Source: Stichopus chloronotus
Lineage: Eukaryota; Echinodermata; Holothuroidea; Aspidochirotida; Stichopodidae
DNA length: 64,000 nucleotides
Direction: 5' to 3'
Assembly: GCA_021234535.1 (NCBI GenBank)
Contig: CM037830.1
Location: forward strand, 34,828,937-34,892,936
Positions within the stretch are counted from its first letter, which is position 1; every line of letters begins with the position of its first letter. This document shows positions 27,001 to 37,496 of this stretch, in pieces. The notes below the pieces were generated by a model. The model ran no database searches. It had not been told where the DNA came from and was given only the letters and a program-made list of their open reading frames with translations. The position numbers were made by a program, and so were the translations under genes.

Positions 27001-30000
27001 GTTGTTACAAATGTGGTTTCTTCAATAGGGACAGTTGACTTTACAGTACTTTCAATAGTGCTTTCAAATGGTGTTGTTGTTTTCAATATAGTTGTAGCTA
27101 CACTTGTTGGCTCCTCTGTTGTTGCAAGTGTTGTTTCTTCAGTAGGGACAGTTGACACTACAGTGCTTTCTACAGTACTTTCAAATGGTGTTGTTTTCTC
27201 AGATGTAGTTCTACTTATCCTGGTTGTCTCTTCGGTTGTGACAAGTGTGGTTTTTTTGGTGGGGACAGTTGATATAACAGTACTTTCTTCAGTACTTCCA
27301 ATTGGTGTTCCTGTTTCTAATGAAGTAGTAATTATACCTGTGGTCTCCTCTGTTGTTACAAATGTGGTTTCTTCAGTAGGGACAGTTGACTTTACAGTAC
27401 TTTCAATGGTACTTTGAAATGGTGTTGTTGTTTTCAATGTCGTTGTAGCTACACTTGTTGGCGACTCTGTTGTTACAAAAGTGGTTTCTTCAGTAGGGAC
27501 AGTTGTTTTTAAAGAACTTTTAATAGTACTTTCAAATGGTGTTATCGTTTCCAATGTAGTTGTAGCTAAACTTCTTTTTTCCAAAGTGGTACTCATTATG
27601 TCTGAAGTGGGAATGACAGTTGATGTTATTTGCACAACAGGAAGTGAAACTTTATCAGTGAAGTTTTTAGAACCCTCTTTGTATGTAGGTGTCAAATCTT
27701 CGACTTTTTTAGTTGTGATTTCACTTGTGATTTCTTCCACGGGTATTGTTGTCATGGTAGTGCTTTCTTTAGTACTTTCAGATGGTGTTGTTCTTTTCGA
27801 TGTAGTTATAGATATACTGGTCTCCTCTGTTGTTACAAGTGTTGTTTCTTCAGTAGGGACAGTTGACACTACAGTGCTTTCTAAAGTACTTCCAAATGGT
27901 GTTCCTGTTTCTAATGAAGTAGTAATTATACCTGTGGTCTCCTCTGTTGTGACAAATGTGGTTTTTTCAGTAGGGACAGTTGACTTTACAATACTTTCAA
28001 TAGTGCTTTCAAATGGTGTTGTTGTTTTCAATGTAGTTGTAGCTACACTTGTTGACTCCTCTGTTGTTGCAAGTGTTGTTTCTTCAGTAGGGACAGTCGA
28101 CACTACAGTACTTTCTACAGTACTTTCAAATGGTGTTGTTTTCTCAGATGTAGTTGAAGTTATACTTGTGGTCTCTTTGGTTGTCGCAAGTGTTGTTACT
28201 TTGGTAGGGATAGTTGATATAACAGTACTTTCTACAGTACTTTCAAATGGTGTCGCTGTTTCTAATGAAGTAGTAATTATACCTGTGGTCTCCTCTGTTC
28301 TTAAAAATGTAGTTTTTTCAGTAGGGACAGTTGACTTTACAGTACTTTCAATGGTACTTTCAAATGGTGTTGTTGTTTTCAATGTAGTTGTAGCTACACT
28401 TGTTGGTTCCTCTGTTGTTGCAAGTGTTGTTTCTTCAGTAGGGACAGTTGATACTACAGTACTTTCTACAGTACTTTCAAATGGTGTTGTTTTCTCAGAT
28501 GTAGTTGAAGTTATACTTGTGGTCTCTTCGGTTGTAAGAATTGTTGTTTGTTTGGTGGGGATAGTTGATAGAACAGTACTTTCTACAGTACTTTCAAATG
28601 GTGTTCCTGTTTCTAATGAAGTAGTAACTATACCTGTGGTCTCCTCTGTTGTTACAAATGTAGTTTTTTCAGTAGGGACAGTTGACTTTACAGTACTTTC
28701 AATGGTACTTTCAAATGGTGTTGTTGTTTTCAATGTAGTTGTAGCTACACTTGTTAATTCCTCAGTTGTTGGAAGTGTTGTTTCTTTAGTAGGGACAGTT
28801 GACACGACAGTGCTTTCTAAAGTACTTTCAAATGGTGTTCCTGTTTCTAATGAAGTAGTAATTATACCTGTGGTCTCCTCTGTTGTGACAAATGTGGTTT
28901 CTTCAGTAGGGACAGTTGACTTTACAGTACTTTCAATAGTGCTTTCAAATGGTGTTGTTGTTTTCAATGTAGTTGTAGCTACACCTGTTGACTCCTCTGT
29001 TGTTGCAAGTGTTGTTTCTTCAGTAGGGACAGTTGATACTACAGTACTTTCTACAGTACTTTCAAATGGTGTTGTTTTGTCAGATGTAGTTGAAGTTATA
29101 CTTGTGGTCTCTTCGGTCGTCGCAAGTATTGTTTCTTTGGTAGGGATAGTTGATATAACAGTACTTGCTACAGTACTTTCAAATGGTGTCCCTGTTTCTA
29201 ATGAAGTAGTAACTATACCTGTGGTCTCCTCTGTTGTTACAAATGTAGTTTTTTCAGTAGGGACAGTTGACTTTACAGTACTTTCAATGGTACTTTCAAA
29301 TGTTGTCATTGTTTTCAATGTAGTTGTAGCTACACTTGTTGGTTCCTCTGTTGTTGCAAGTGTTGTTTCTTTAGTAGGGACAGTTGACACGACAGTGCTT
29401 TCTAAAGTACTTTCAAAGGGTGTTGGTTTCTCAAATGTAGTTGTGCTTATACTTGTTATTTCTTCGGTAGTCACAAGTGTGGTTTCTTTGGTAGGGATAC
29501 TTGATATAACAGTACTTTCTACAGTACTTTCAAATGGTGTCCCTGTTTCTGATGAAGTAGTAATTATACCTGTGGTCTCCTCCGTCGTTACAAATGTAGT
29601 TTTTTCAGTAGGGAAAGTTGACTTTACAGTACTTTCAATAGTACTTTCAAATGGTGTTGTTGTTTTCAATGTAGTTGTAGCTACACTTGTTGGCTCCTCT
29701 GTTGTTTCAAGTGTTGTTTCTTCAGTAGGGACAGTTGACACTACAGTGCTTTCTAAAGTACTTTTAAATGGTGTTGGTTTCTCAGATGTAGTTCTACTTA
29801 TACTTGTTGTCTCTTTGGTTGTCACTAGTGTGGTTTGTTTGGTGGGGACAGTTGATATCACAGTACTTTCTTCAGTACTTTCAAATGGTGTCCCTGTTTC
29901 TGATGAAGTAGTAATTATACCTGTGGTCTCCTCTGTCATTACAAATGTAGTTTTTTCAGTAGGGATAGTTGACCTTACAGTACTTTCAATAGTACTTTCA

Positions 30001-33000
30001 AGTGGTGTTGTTGTTTTCAATGTAGTTGTAGTTACACTTGTTGGCTCCTCTGTTGTTGCAAGTGTTGTTTCTTCAGTAGGGACAGTTGACACTACAGTGC
30101 TTTCTAAAGTACTTTCAAATGGTGTTGGTTTCTCAGATGTAGTTGTACTTATACTTGTTGTCTCTTTGGTTGTCACTAGTGTGGTTTGTTTAGTGGGGAC
30201 AGTTGATATAACAGTACTTTCTTCAGTTCTTTCAAAAGGTGTCCCTGTTTCTAATGAAGTCGTAATTATACCTGTGGTCTCCTCTGTCGTTACAAATGTA
30301 GTTTTTTCAGGAGGGACAGTTGACTTTACAGTACTTTCAATAGTACTTTCAAATGGTGTTGTTATTTTCAATGTAGTTGTAGCTACACTTGTTGGCTCCT
30401 CTGTTGTTTCAAGTGTTGTTTCTTCAGTAGGGACAGTTGACACTACAGTACTTTCTAAAGTACTTTCAAATGGTGTTGGTTTCTCAGATGTAGTTGTACT
30501 TATACTTGTTGTCTCTTTCGTTGTGACAAGTGTAGTTTCTTTGGTGGGGATAGTTGATATAACAGTACTTTCTTCAGTACTTTCAAATGGTGTCCCTGTT
30601 TCTAATGAAGTAGTAATTATACCTGTGGTCTCCTCTGTCGTTACAAATGTAATTTGTTCAGTAGGGACAGTTGACTTTACAGTACTTTCAATGGTACTTT
30701 CAAATGGTGTTGTTGTTTTCAATGTAGTTGTAGCTACACTTCTTGGCTCCTCTGTTGTTGCAAGTGTTGTTTCTTCAGTAGGGACAGTTGATACTACAGT
30801 ACTTTCTACAGTACTTTCAAATGGTGTTGTTTTCTCAGATGTAGTTGAAGTTATACTTGTGGTCTCTTCGGTTGTAAGAATTGTTGTTTGTTTGGTGGGG
30901 ATAGTTGATATAACAGTACTTTCTACAGTACTTTCAAATGGTGTTCCTGTTTCTAATGAAGTAGTAACTATACCTGTGGTCTCCTCTGTTGTTACAAATG
31001 TAGTTTTTTCAGTAGGGACAGTTGACTTTACAGTACTTTCAATGGTACTTTCAAATGGTGTTGTTGTTTTCAATGTAGTTGTAGCTACACTTGTTAATTC
31101 CTCTGTTGTTGGAAGTGTTGTTTCTTTAGTAGGGACAGTTGACACGACAGTGCTTTCTAAAGTACTTTCAGATGGTGTTCCTGTTTCTAATGAAGTAGTA
31201 ATTATACCTGTGGTCTCCTCTGTTGTGACAAATGTGGTTTCTTCAGTAGGGACAGTTGACTTTACAGTACTTTCAATAGTGCTTTCAAATGGTGTTGTTG
31301 TTTTCAATGTAGTTGTAGCTACACCTGTTGACTCCTCTGTTGTTGCAAGTGTTGTTTCTTCAGTAGGGACAGTTGATACTACAGTACTTTCTACAGTACT
31401 TTCAAATGGTGTTGTTTTCTCAGATGTAGTTGAAGTTATACTTGTGGTCTCTTCGGTTGTCGCAAGTGTTGTTTCTTTGGTAGGGGTAGTTGATATAACA
31501 GTACTTGCTACAGTACTTTCAAATGGTGTCCCTGTTTCTAATGAAGTAGTAACTATACCTGTGGTCTCCTCTGTTGTTACAAATGTAGTTTTTTCAGTAG
31601 GGACAGTTGACTTTACAGTACTTTCAATGGTACTTTCAAATGGTGTCATTGTTTTCAATGTAGTTGTAGCTACACTTGTTGGTTCCTCTGTTGTTGCAAG
31701 TGTTGTTTCTTTAGTAGGGACAGTTGACACGACAGTGCTTTCTAAAGTACTTTCAAAGGGTGTTGGTTTCTCAAATGTAGTTGTGCTTATACTTGTTATT
31801 TCTTCAGTAGTCACAAGTGTGGTTTCTTTGGTAGGGATACTTGATATAACAGTACTTTCTACAGTACTTTCAAATGGTGTCCCTGTTTCTGATGAAGTAG
31901 TAATTATACCTGTGGTCTCCTCCGTCGTTACAAATGTAGTTTTTTCAGTAGGGAAAGTTGACTTTACAGTACTTTCAATAGTACTTTCAAATGGTGTTGT
32001 TGTTTTCAATGTAGTTGTAGCTACACTTGTTGGCTCCTCTGTTGTTTCAAGTGTTGTTTCTTCAGTAGGGACAGTTGACACTACAGTGCTTTCTAAAGTA
32101 CTTTCAAATGGTGTTGGTTTCTCAGATGTAGTTGAAGTTATACTTGTGGTCTCTTCGGTAGTCACAAGTGTGGTTTCTTTGGTAGGGATACTTGATATAA
32201 CAGTACTTTCTACAGTACTTTCAAATGGTGTCCCTGTTTCTGATGAAGTAGTAATTATACCTGTGGTCTCCTCTGTCGTTACAAATGTAGTTTTTTCAGT
32301 AGGGACAGTTGACTTTACAGTACTTTCAATAGTGCTTTCAAATGGTGTTGTTGTTTTCAATGTAGTTGTAGCTACACTTGTTGGCTCCTCTGTTGTTTCA
32401 AGTGTTGTTTCTTCAGTAGGGACAGTTGATACTACAGTACTTTCTACAGTACTTTCAAATGGTGTTGTTTTCTCAGATGTAGTTGAAGTTATACTTGTGG
32501 TCTCTTCGGTTGTAAGAAGTGTTGTTTGTTTGGTGGGGATAGTTGATATAACAGTACTTGCTACAGTACTTTCAAATGGTGTTCCTGTTTCTAATGAAGT
32601 AGTAATTATACCTGTGGTCTCCTCTGTTGTTACCAATGTAGTTTTTTCAGTAGGGACAGTTGACTTTACAGTACTTTCAATGGTACTTTGAAATGGTGTT
32701 GTTGTTTTCAATGTAGTTGTAGCTACACTTGTTGGCTCCTCCGTTGTTGCAGGTGTTGTTTCTTCAGTAGGGACAGTTGAAACTACAGTACTTTCTATAG
32801 TACTTTCAAATGGTGTTCCTGTTTCTAATGGAGTAGTAATTATACCTGTGGTCTCCTCTGTTGTGACAAATGTGGTTTCTTCAGTAGGGACAGTTGACTT
32901 TACAGTACTTTCAATAGTACTTTCAAATGGTGTTGTTGTTTTCAATGTAGTTGTAGCTACACTTGTTGGCCCCTCTGTTGTTGAAAGTGTTGTTTCTTCA

Positions 33001-36000
33001 GTAGGGACAGTTGACATTACAGTACTTTCTACAGTACTTTCAAATGGTGTCGGTTTCTCAGATGTAGTAGTACTTATACTTGTTGTCTCTTCCGTTGTCA
33101 CAAGTGTGGTTTCTTTGGTGGGAGCAGTTGATATAACAGTACTTTCTACAGTACTTTCAAATGGTGTCCCTGTTTCTAATGAAGTAGCAATTATACCTGT
33201 GGTCTCCACTGTTGTTACAAATGTGGTTTCTTCAGTAGGGACAGTTGACTTTACAGTACTTTCAATAGTACTTTCAAATGGTGTTGTTGTTTTCAATGTA
33301 GTTGTAGCTACACTTGTTGGCTCCTCCGTTGTTGCAGGTGTTGTTTCTTCAGTAGGGACAGTTGAAACTACAGTACTTTCTATAGTACTTTCAAATGGTG
33401 TTCCTGTTTCTAATGAAGTAGTAATTATACCTGTGGTCCCCTCTGTTGTGACAAATGTGGTTTCTTCAGTAGGGACAGTTGACTTTACAGTACTTTCAAT
33501 AGTACTTTCAAATGGTGTTGTTGTTTTCAATGTAGTTGTAGCTACACTTGTTGGCCCCTCTGTTGTTGAAAGTGTTGTTTCTTCAGTAGGGACAGTTGAC
33601 ATTACAGTACTTTCTACAGTACTTTCAAATGGTGTCGGTTTCTCAGATGTAGTAGTACTTATACTTGTTGTCTCTTCCGTTGTCACAAGTGTGGTTTCTT
33701 TGGTGGGAGCAGTTGATATAACAGTACTTTCTACAGTACTTTCAAATGGTGTCCCTGTTTCTAATGAAGTAGCAATTATACCTGTGGTCTCCACTGTTGT
33801 TACAAATGTGGTTTCTTCAGTAGGGACAGTTGACTTTACAGTACTTTCAATAGTACTTTCAAATGGTGTTGTTGTTTTCAATGTAGTTGTAGCTACACTT
33901 GTTGGCTCCTCTGTTGTTTCAAGTGTTGTTTCTTCAGTAGGGACAGTTGATACTACAGTACTTTCTACAGTACTTTTAAATGGTGTTGTTTTCTCAGATG
34001 TAGTTGAAGTTATACTTGTTGGCTCCTCTGTTGTTGCAGGTGTTGTTTCTTCAGTAGGGACAGTTGAAACTACAGTACTTTCTATAGTACTTTCAAATGA
34101 TGTTCCTGTTTCTAATGAAGTAGTAATTATACCTGTGGTCTCCTCTGTTGTGACAAATGTGGTTTCTTCAGTAGGGACAGTTGACTTTACAGTACTTTCA
34201 ATAGTACTTTCAAATGGTGTTGTTGTTTTCAATGTAGTTGTAGCTACACTTGTTGGCTCCTCTGTTGTTTCAAGTGTTGTTTCTTCAGTAGGGACAGTTG
34301 ATACTACAGTACTTTCTACAGTACTTTCAAATGGTGTTGTTTTCTCAGATGTAGTTGTAGTTATACTTGTGGTCTCTTCGGTTGTCACAAGTGTTGTTTC
34401 GTTGGTAGGGATAGTTGACACTACAGTACTTTCTTCAGTACTTTCAAATGGTGTCCCTGTTTCTAATGAAGTAGTAATTATACCTGTGGTCTCCTCTGTC
34501 ATTACAAATGTAGTTTTTTCAGTAGGGACAGTTGACTTTACAGTACTTTCAATGGTACTTTGAAATGGTGTTGTTGTTTTCAGTGTAGTTGTAGCTACAC
34601 TTGTTGGCTCCTCTGTTGTTGAAAGTGTTGTTTCTTCAGTAGGGACAGTTGACATTACAGTACTTTCTACAGTACTTTCAAATGGTGTCGGTTTCTCAGA
34701 TGTAGTTGTACTTATACTTGTTGTCTCTTCCGTTGTCACAAGTGTGGTTTCTTTGGTGGGAACAGTTGATATAACAGTACTTTCTACAGTACTTTCAAAT
34801 GGTGTCCCTGTTTCTAATGAAGTAGCAATTATACCTGTGGTCTCCACTGTTGTTACAAATGTGGTTTCTTCAGTAGAGACAGTTGAGTTTTCAGTACTTT
34901 CAATAGTGCTTTCAAATGGTGTTGTTGTTTTTAATGTAGTTGTAGCTACACTTGTTGGCTCCTCTGTTTTTGCAAGTGTTGTTTCTTCAGTAGGGACAGT
35001 TGACACTACAGTGCTTTCTAAAGTACTTTCAAATGGTGTTGGTTTCTCAGATGTAGTTGTACTTATACTTGTTGTCTCTTCGGTTGTCACAAGTGTGGTT
35101 TTTTTGGTGGGGACAGTTGATATAACAGTACTTTCTTCAGTACTTTCAAAAGGTGTTTCTGTTTCTAATGAAGTAGTAATTATACCTGTGGTCTCCTCTG
35201 TTGTTACAAATGTGGTTTCTTCAGTAGAGACAGTTGACTTTTTAGTACTTTCAATGGTACTTTTAAATGGTGTTGTTGTTTTCAATGTAGTTGTAGCTAC
35301 ACTTGTTGGCTCCTCTGTTGTTGCAAGTGTTGTTTCTTCAGTAGGGACAGTTGACACTACAGTACTTTCAATAGAACTTTCAAGTGGTGTTGTTGTTTTC
35401 AATGTAGTTGTAGCTACACTTGTTGGCTCCTCTGTTGTTGAAAGTGTTGTTTCTTCAGTGGGGACAGTTGACATTACAGTACTTTCTACAGTACTTTCAA
35501 ATGGTGTTGTTTTCTCAGATGTAGTTGTAGTTATATTTGTTGTCTCTTCGGTTGTCACAAGTGTGGTTTCTTTGGTGGGGACAGTTGATACAACAGTACT
35601 TCCTACAGTACTTTTAAATGGTGTTCCTGTTTCTAATGAAGTAGTAATGATTCCTGTGGTCTCCTCTGTTGTTATAAATGTGGTTTCTTCAGTGGGGACA
35701 GTTGACTTAACAGTACTTTCAATGGTACTTTTAAATGGTGTTGTTGTTAATGTAGTTGCAGCTACAGTTTTGGTCTCAGCAGTTGTTACAAAAGTGGTTT
35801 CTTTAGTAGGGATAGTTGACATTACAGTACTTTCTATAGTACCTTTAGATGGTATTGTTCTTTCTAATGTGGTAGTAACTATGCCTGTGGTCTCCTCTGT
35901 TGTTACAAAAGTGGTTTCCTCTGTGGGGACAGTTTTAAATGGTGTTGTTGTTTCCAATGTAGTGGTAGCTACAGTTGTTGTACCTTTTGTTGGTACCACT

Positions 36001-37090
36001 GTTATTTTATCTGTAGGGATAGTTGTGCCTATAGTACTTTCTGTAGTCTTTCCTGGTGTTGTTGTTGTTGTAGTAAGTGACGGTGTAGTTTCTTTAGTTG
36101 AATCAAATGTGGTTTCTTCAGTAGCGATGGTTGTCTTGAAAGTACTTTCTATGACAGTTTTAGATGGTGCTGTTGTTTGCAGTGTAGTTGTAGCTGAAGT
36201 TGTTTCTGTTGTTGTTGCAAAGGTTGCATTTTCAGTTGGAATAGTTGACCCTATAGTACTCTCCATAGCACTTTTTGTTGCAAATGATGTTGTTACCAGT
36301 GTGGTAGGTTCTGCAGTTGGAAATTCTGTCATCTTCGTTGGTGCAGGTGATGTTGTTAGCAGCGTGGTAGGTCCTACAGTTGAAGATTCTGTCCCCTTTG
36401 TTTCTGCAGACAATGTTGTTAACACTGTGGTAGGTCGTACAGTTGAAGATTCTGTCATGTTGGTTGTTGAAGGTGATGTTGTGAACAGTGTGGTGGGTTC
36501 TGCAGTTGAGAATTCCGTCATGTTGGTTGTTGCAGGTGTTGTTGTTAGCAGAGTGGTAAGTCCTACCGTTGAAGGTTCTGTCATGTTGGTGGTTGAAGGC
36601 AACGTTGTTAGCAGCGTGGTAGGTCCTATCGTTGATGATTCCGTCATGTTGGTTGTTGCAAGCAACGTGGTAGGTACTATCCTTGAAGATTCCGTCATGT
36701 TGGTTGTTGCAGGCAACGTTGTTGGCAGCGTGGTAAGTCCTATCGTTGAAGATTCCGTCATGTTGGTTGCTGCAGGCAACGTTGTTAGCAGTGTGGTATG
36801 TCCTATCGCTGAATATTCCGTCATGTTGGTTGTTGCAGGCAACGTTGTTAGCAGCGTGGTATGTCCTATCGTTGAAGATTCCGTCATGTTGATTGTTGCA
36901 GGCAACGTTGTTAGCAGCGTGGTATGTCCTATCGTTGAAGATTCCGTCATGTTGGTTGTTGCAGGCAACGTTGTTGACTTCACGGTTTCCAAGACAGTGG
37001 TTGCATTGGTTTGGACTGGTGATGGAACAGTTGTTGTAACAAAAATGACAGTAGTTTCATCTGTGGTGGGTGATATGGTACTGGCAATAT
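1..37090 (-). CDS. Giant terminal-side exon encoding a mucin-like PTS repeat domain (partial, runs off the left edge)
   Basis: The acceptor is a pyrimidine-rich tract ending TTGTGGTTGCAG, complementary to 37091-37102. The exon opens with AT, completing a GAT (Asp) codon with the last G of the exon at 46395. Minus-strand triplets occupying plus positions that start at multiples of 3 remain open to base 1, about 12,360 codons. I checked for stops by looking, in the paired plus-strand register, for every TAx or CAx codon that could create one; the few present (for example near 2691, 6971, 10913, 36810 and the six islands) give W, C or Y, never stop. All indels between repeats are multiples of 3 (6, 9 and 12 bp). 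From the N-terminal side it encodes a short linker, 21-residue repeats, a degenerate PTS linker, then about 300 units of 39 residues. It is poor in cysteine and aromatics except Phe. Its likely role is a heavily O-glycosylated extracellular mucin-like rod. Confidence 0.85.
3271..3458 (-). repeat. Non-repetitive island, copy 1
   Basis: A 188-bp block that replaces part of the 39-residue pattern. The sense strand contains KVEDLTPTYKEASKNFTDKV, followed by SLPVVQITST. It differs from the units in having Lys, Asp, Tyr and an N-F-T sequon. It is flanked on its C-terminal side by an atypical unit (KSSLKTTVPTEETTSVTTE) found only next to islands. This copy has EASK. Confidence 0.9.
4801..4988 (-). 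repeat. Non-repetitive island, copy 2
   Basis: Same block as at 3271, exactly 1,530 bp (13 units + 9 bp) away, so the island was duplicated as part of the higher-order repeat. It has EGSK in place of EASK, and a neighbouring unit carries Ser-to-Ser silent changes. Confidence 0.9.
9853..10040 (-). repeat. Non-repetitive island, copy 3
   Basis: EASK version. One base differs near its C-terminal edge (TTTTATCC instead of TTTTTTCC on the plus strand). It sits inside the 2,004-bp version of the higher-order repeat. Confidence 0.9.
13384..13571 (-). repeat. Non-repetitive island, copy 4
   Basis: EASK version, nearly identical to copy 3. The spacing of 3,531 bp from copy 3 equals 30 units plus 21 bp, made up of one 9-bp and two 6-bp length differences. 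Confidence 0.9.
24193..24380 (-). repeat. Non-repetitive island, copy 5 (most diverged)
   Basis: EGSK version with private replacements: TSTAIPTS instead of TSTVIPTS, and TMKTIP instead of TMTTIP. It lies at the right edge of the homogeneous part of the array. Immediately upstream in the gene (24440-24830) the units are strongly diverged, including ERTVMSTLPSQETTF. Confidence 0.88.
27580..27767 (-). repeat. Non-repetitive island, copy 6
   Basis: EGSK version with a silent change (plus TTATCAGTG instead of TTATCGGTG). It is the most N-terminal island in the protein. The unit next to it contains the Glu-to-Gln change (TTPFQST) that creates an antisense stop at 27415. Confidence 0.88.
28449..32120 (-). 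repeat. 20-unit (2,340-bp) segmental duplication within the array
   Basis: Private variants recur at an offset of exactly 2,340 bp (20 x 117). Plus CTTGTTAATTCCTC occurs in the lines at 28741 and 31081, TCAAAGGGTGTTGGTTTC at 29413 and 31753, and GTTGTTTGTTTGG at about 28542 and 30882. The match runs from 28449-29780 to 30789-32120 and then decays. This is a duplication separate from the 13-unit repeat further left. Confidence 0.85.
32736..33905 (-). repeat. 5-unit (585-bp) tandem duplication
   Basis: Plus CTCCTCCGTTGTTGCAGG at 32736 recurs at 33321, and GGAGCAGTTGATATAAC at 33121 recurs at 33706, both an offset of 585 bp (5 x 117). The two copies are almost identical, so this is a recent event at the N-terminal end of the array. 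Confidence 0.87.
35740..36285 (-). repeat. Degenerate PTS linker between the two repeat types
   Basis: The 117-bp period fades here, but the sense frame stays open and Ser/Thr/Pro-rich. Recognisable scraps include TTPFKTVPTEETTFVTTEE, a run of Thr (TTTTTPGKTTEST) and TTLQTTAPSKTVIEST. Shortened units suggest this is the old, no longer homogenised, edge of the array. Confidence 0.8.
36286..36985 (-). repeat. 63-bp (21-residue) repeat block with N-glycosylation sequons, about 11 copies
   Basis: The sense consensus contains TTNMTESSTIGPTTLLTTLP. The right-hand (N-terminal) copies are nearly identical, including those at about 36834, 36897 and 36960. One copy near 36650 is 51 bp long, an in-frame 12-bp loss. 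Nine copies carry N-M-T, a potential N-glycosylation site; the two most C-terminal copies do not. This block is unrelated in sequence to the 39-residue unit and lies between it and the Kazal head. Confidence 0.9.
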
Positions 37091-37496
37091 CTGCAACCAC
37101 AAAGAGAAATCACCATAAGCAAATTAAAACCTAATTTTCACAGCAGAACTGATGCTCCATCATTATGACACTATTAGGTACTAAGTCAAAAGTAAGCTGT
37201 GCACTTATGCAAAAGCTGCCGTAGTAAGCTGCACAATCAGAAAACGATAAAACATGATTGCAACCAATGTAGGATTCAGCTTGGCATGCTGTGTACCATT
37301 ACATTCAGGTGTGTAATACACTCAATTGAGTCTATGGTCATGCCACTGCCCTGGTGGCAGCTAGCTGCTGTATGCATAGCCTACATCTGCACAACAAGTC
37401 ACTGATGCATTCCAGTATTGCCTAGATGAAGTTTTAGTGGAAAGTATTTCCAAAATTGCAGTTAATGTTGATACGTAATAGAATGCTCTTGATGAC
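37091..37496. other. Intron 4, 3' part: splice acceptor and nondescript sequence
   Basis: This stretch contains the polypyrimidine tract and AG acceptor of the giant exon (37091-37110 on the minus strand). The remainder is ordinary non-coding sequence. Short open frames are not supported by codon pattern or homology. CTTGATGAC at 37488-37496 is the left target-site duplication of the element that follows. Confidence 0.7.

Larger units (their letters stand above)
1..35740 (-). repeat. Coding 117-bp (39-residue) tandem repeat array, about 300 units
   Basis: The period is exactly 117 bp. The sense unit begins TPFESTVESTVVSTVP and continues with TEETT and TTEE motifs, then a 13-residue cassette. 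In a typical B-type unit 19 of 39 residues are Ser or Thr, with 6 Glu, 3 Pro and 1 Lys. There are three cassettes. A reads TTGIITTSLETGT, B reads PTSVATTTLKTTT and C reads TTSITSTTSEKTT. Each is preceded by its own backbone variant: KSTVPTEETTFVTTEE before A, VSTVPTEETTLATTEE before B and ISTIPTKETTLVTTEE before C. Cassettes A and B mostly alternate and C is interspersed. Units in 8-24 kb are nearly identical, while those to the right of about 28 kb are more varied. Confidence 0.93.

Noticed and set aside
1..35740. CRISPR-like or satellite DNA interpretation of the 117-bp array
   Set aside because: There are no spacers of unique sequence. The period is a multiple of 3, indels are in frame and the array continues a spliced protein, so it is coding.
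40..37134. Chain of very long plus-strand open frames (40-24465, 24571-27417, 27481-32691, 32848-34563, 34744-37134)
   Set aside because: They are Val-rich antisense shadows of the Ser/Thr-rich minus-strand exon, broken by four internal stops where the sense frame is intact, and the last one runs through the splice acceptor into the intron.
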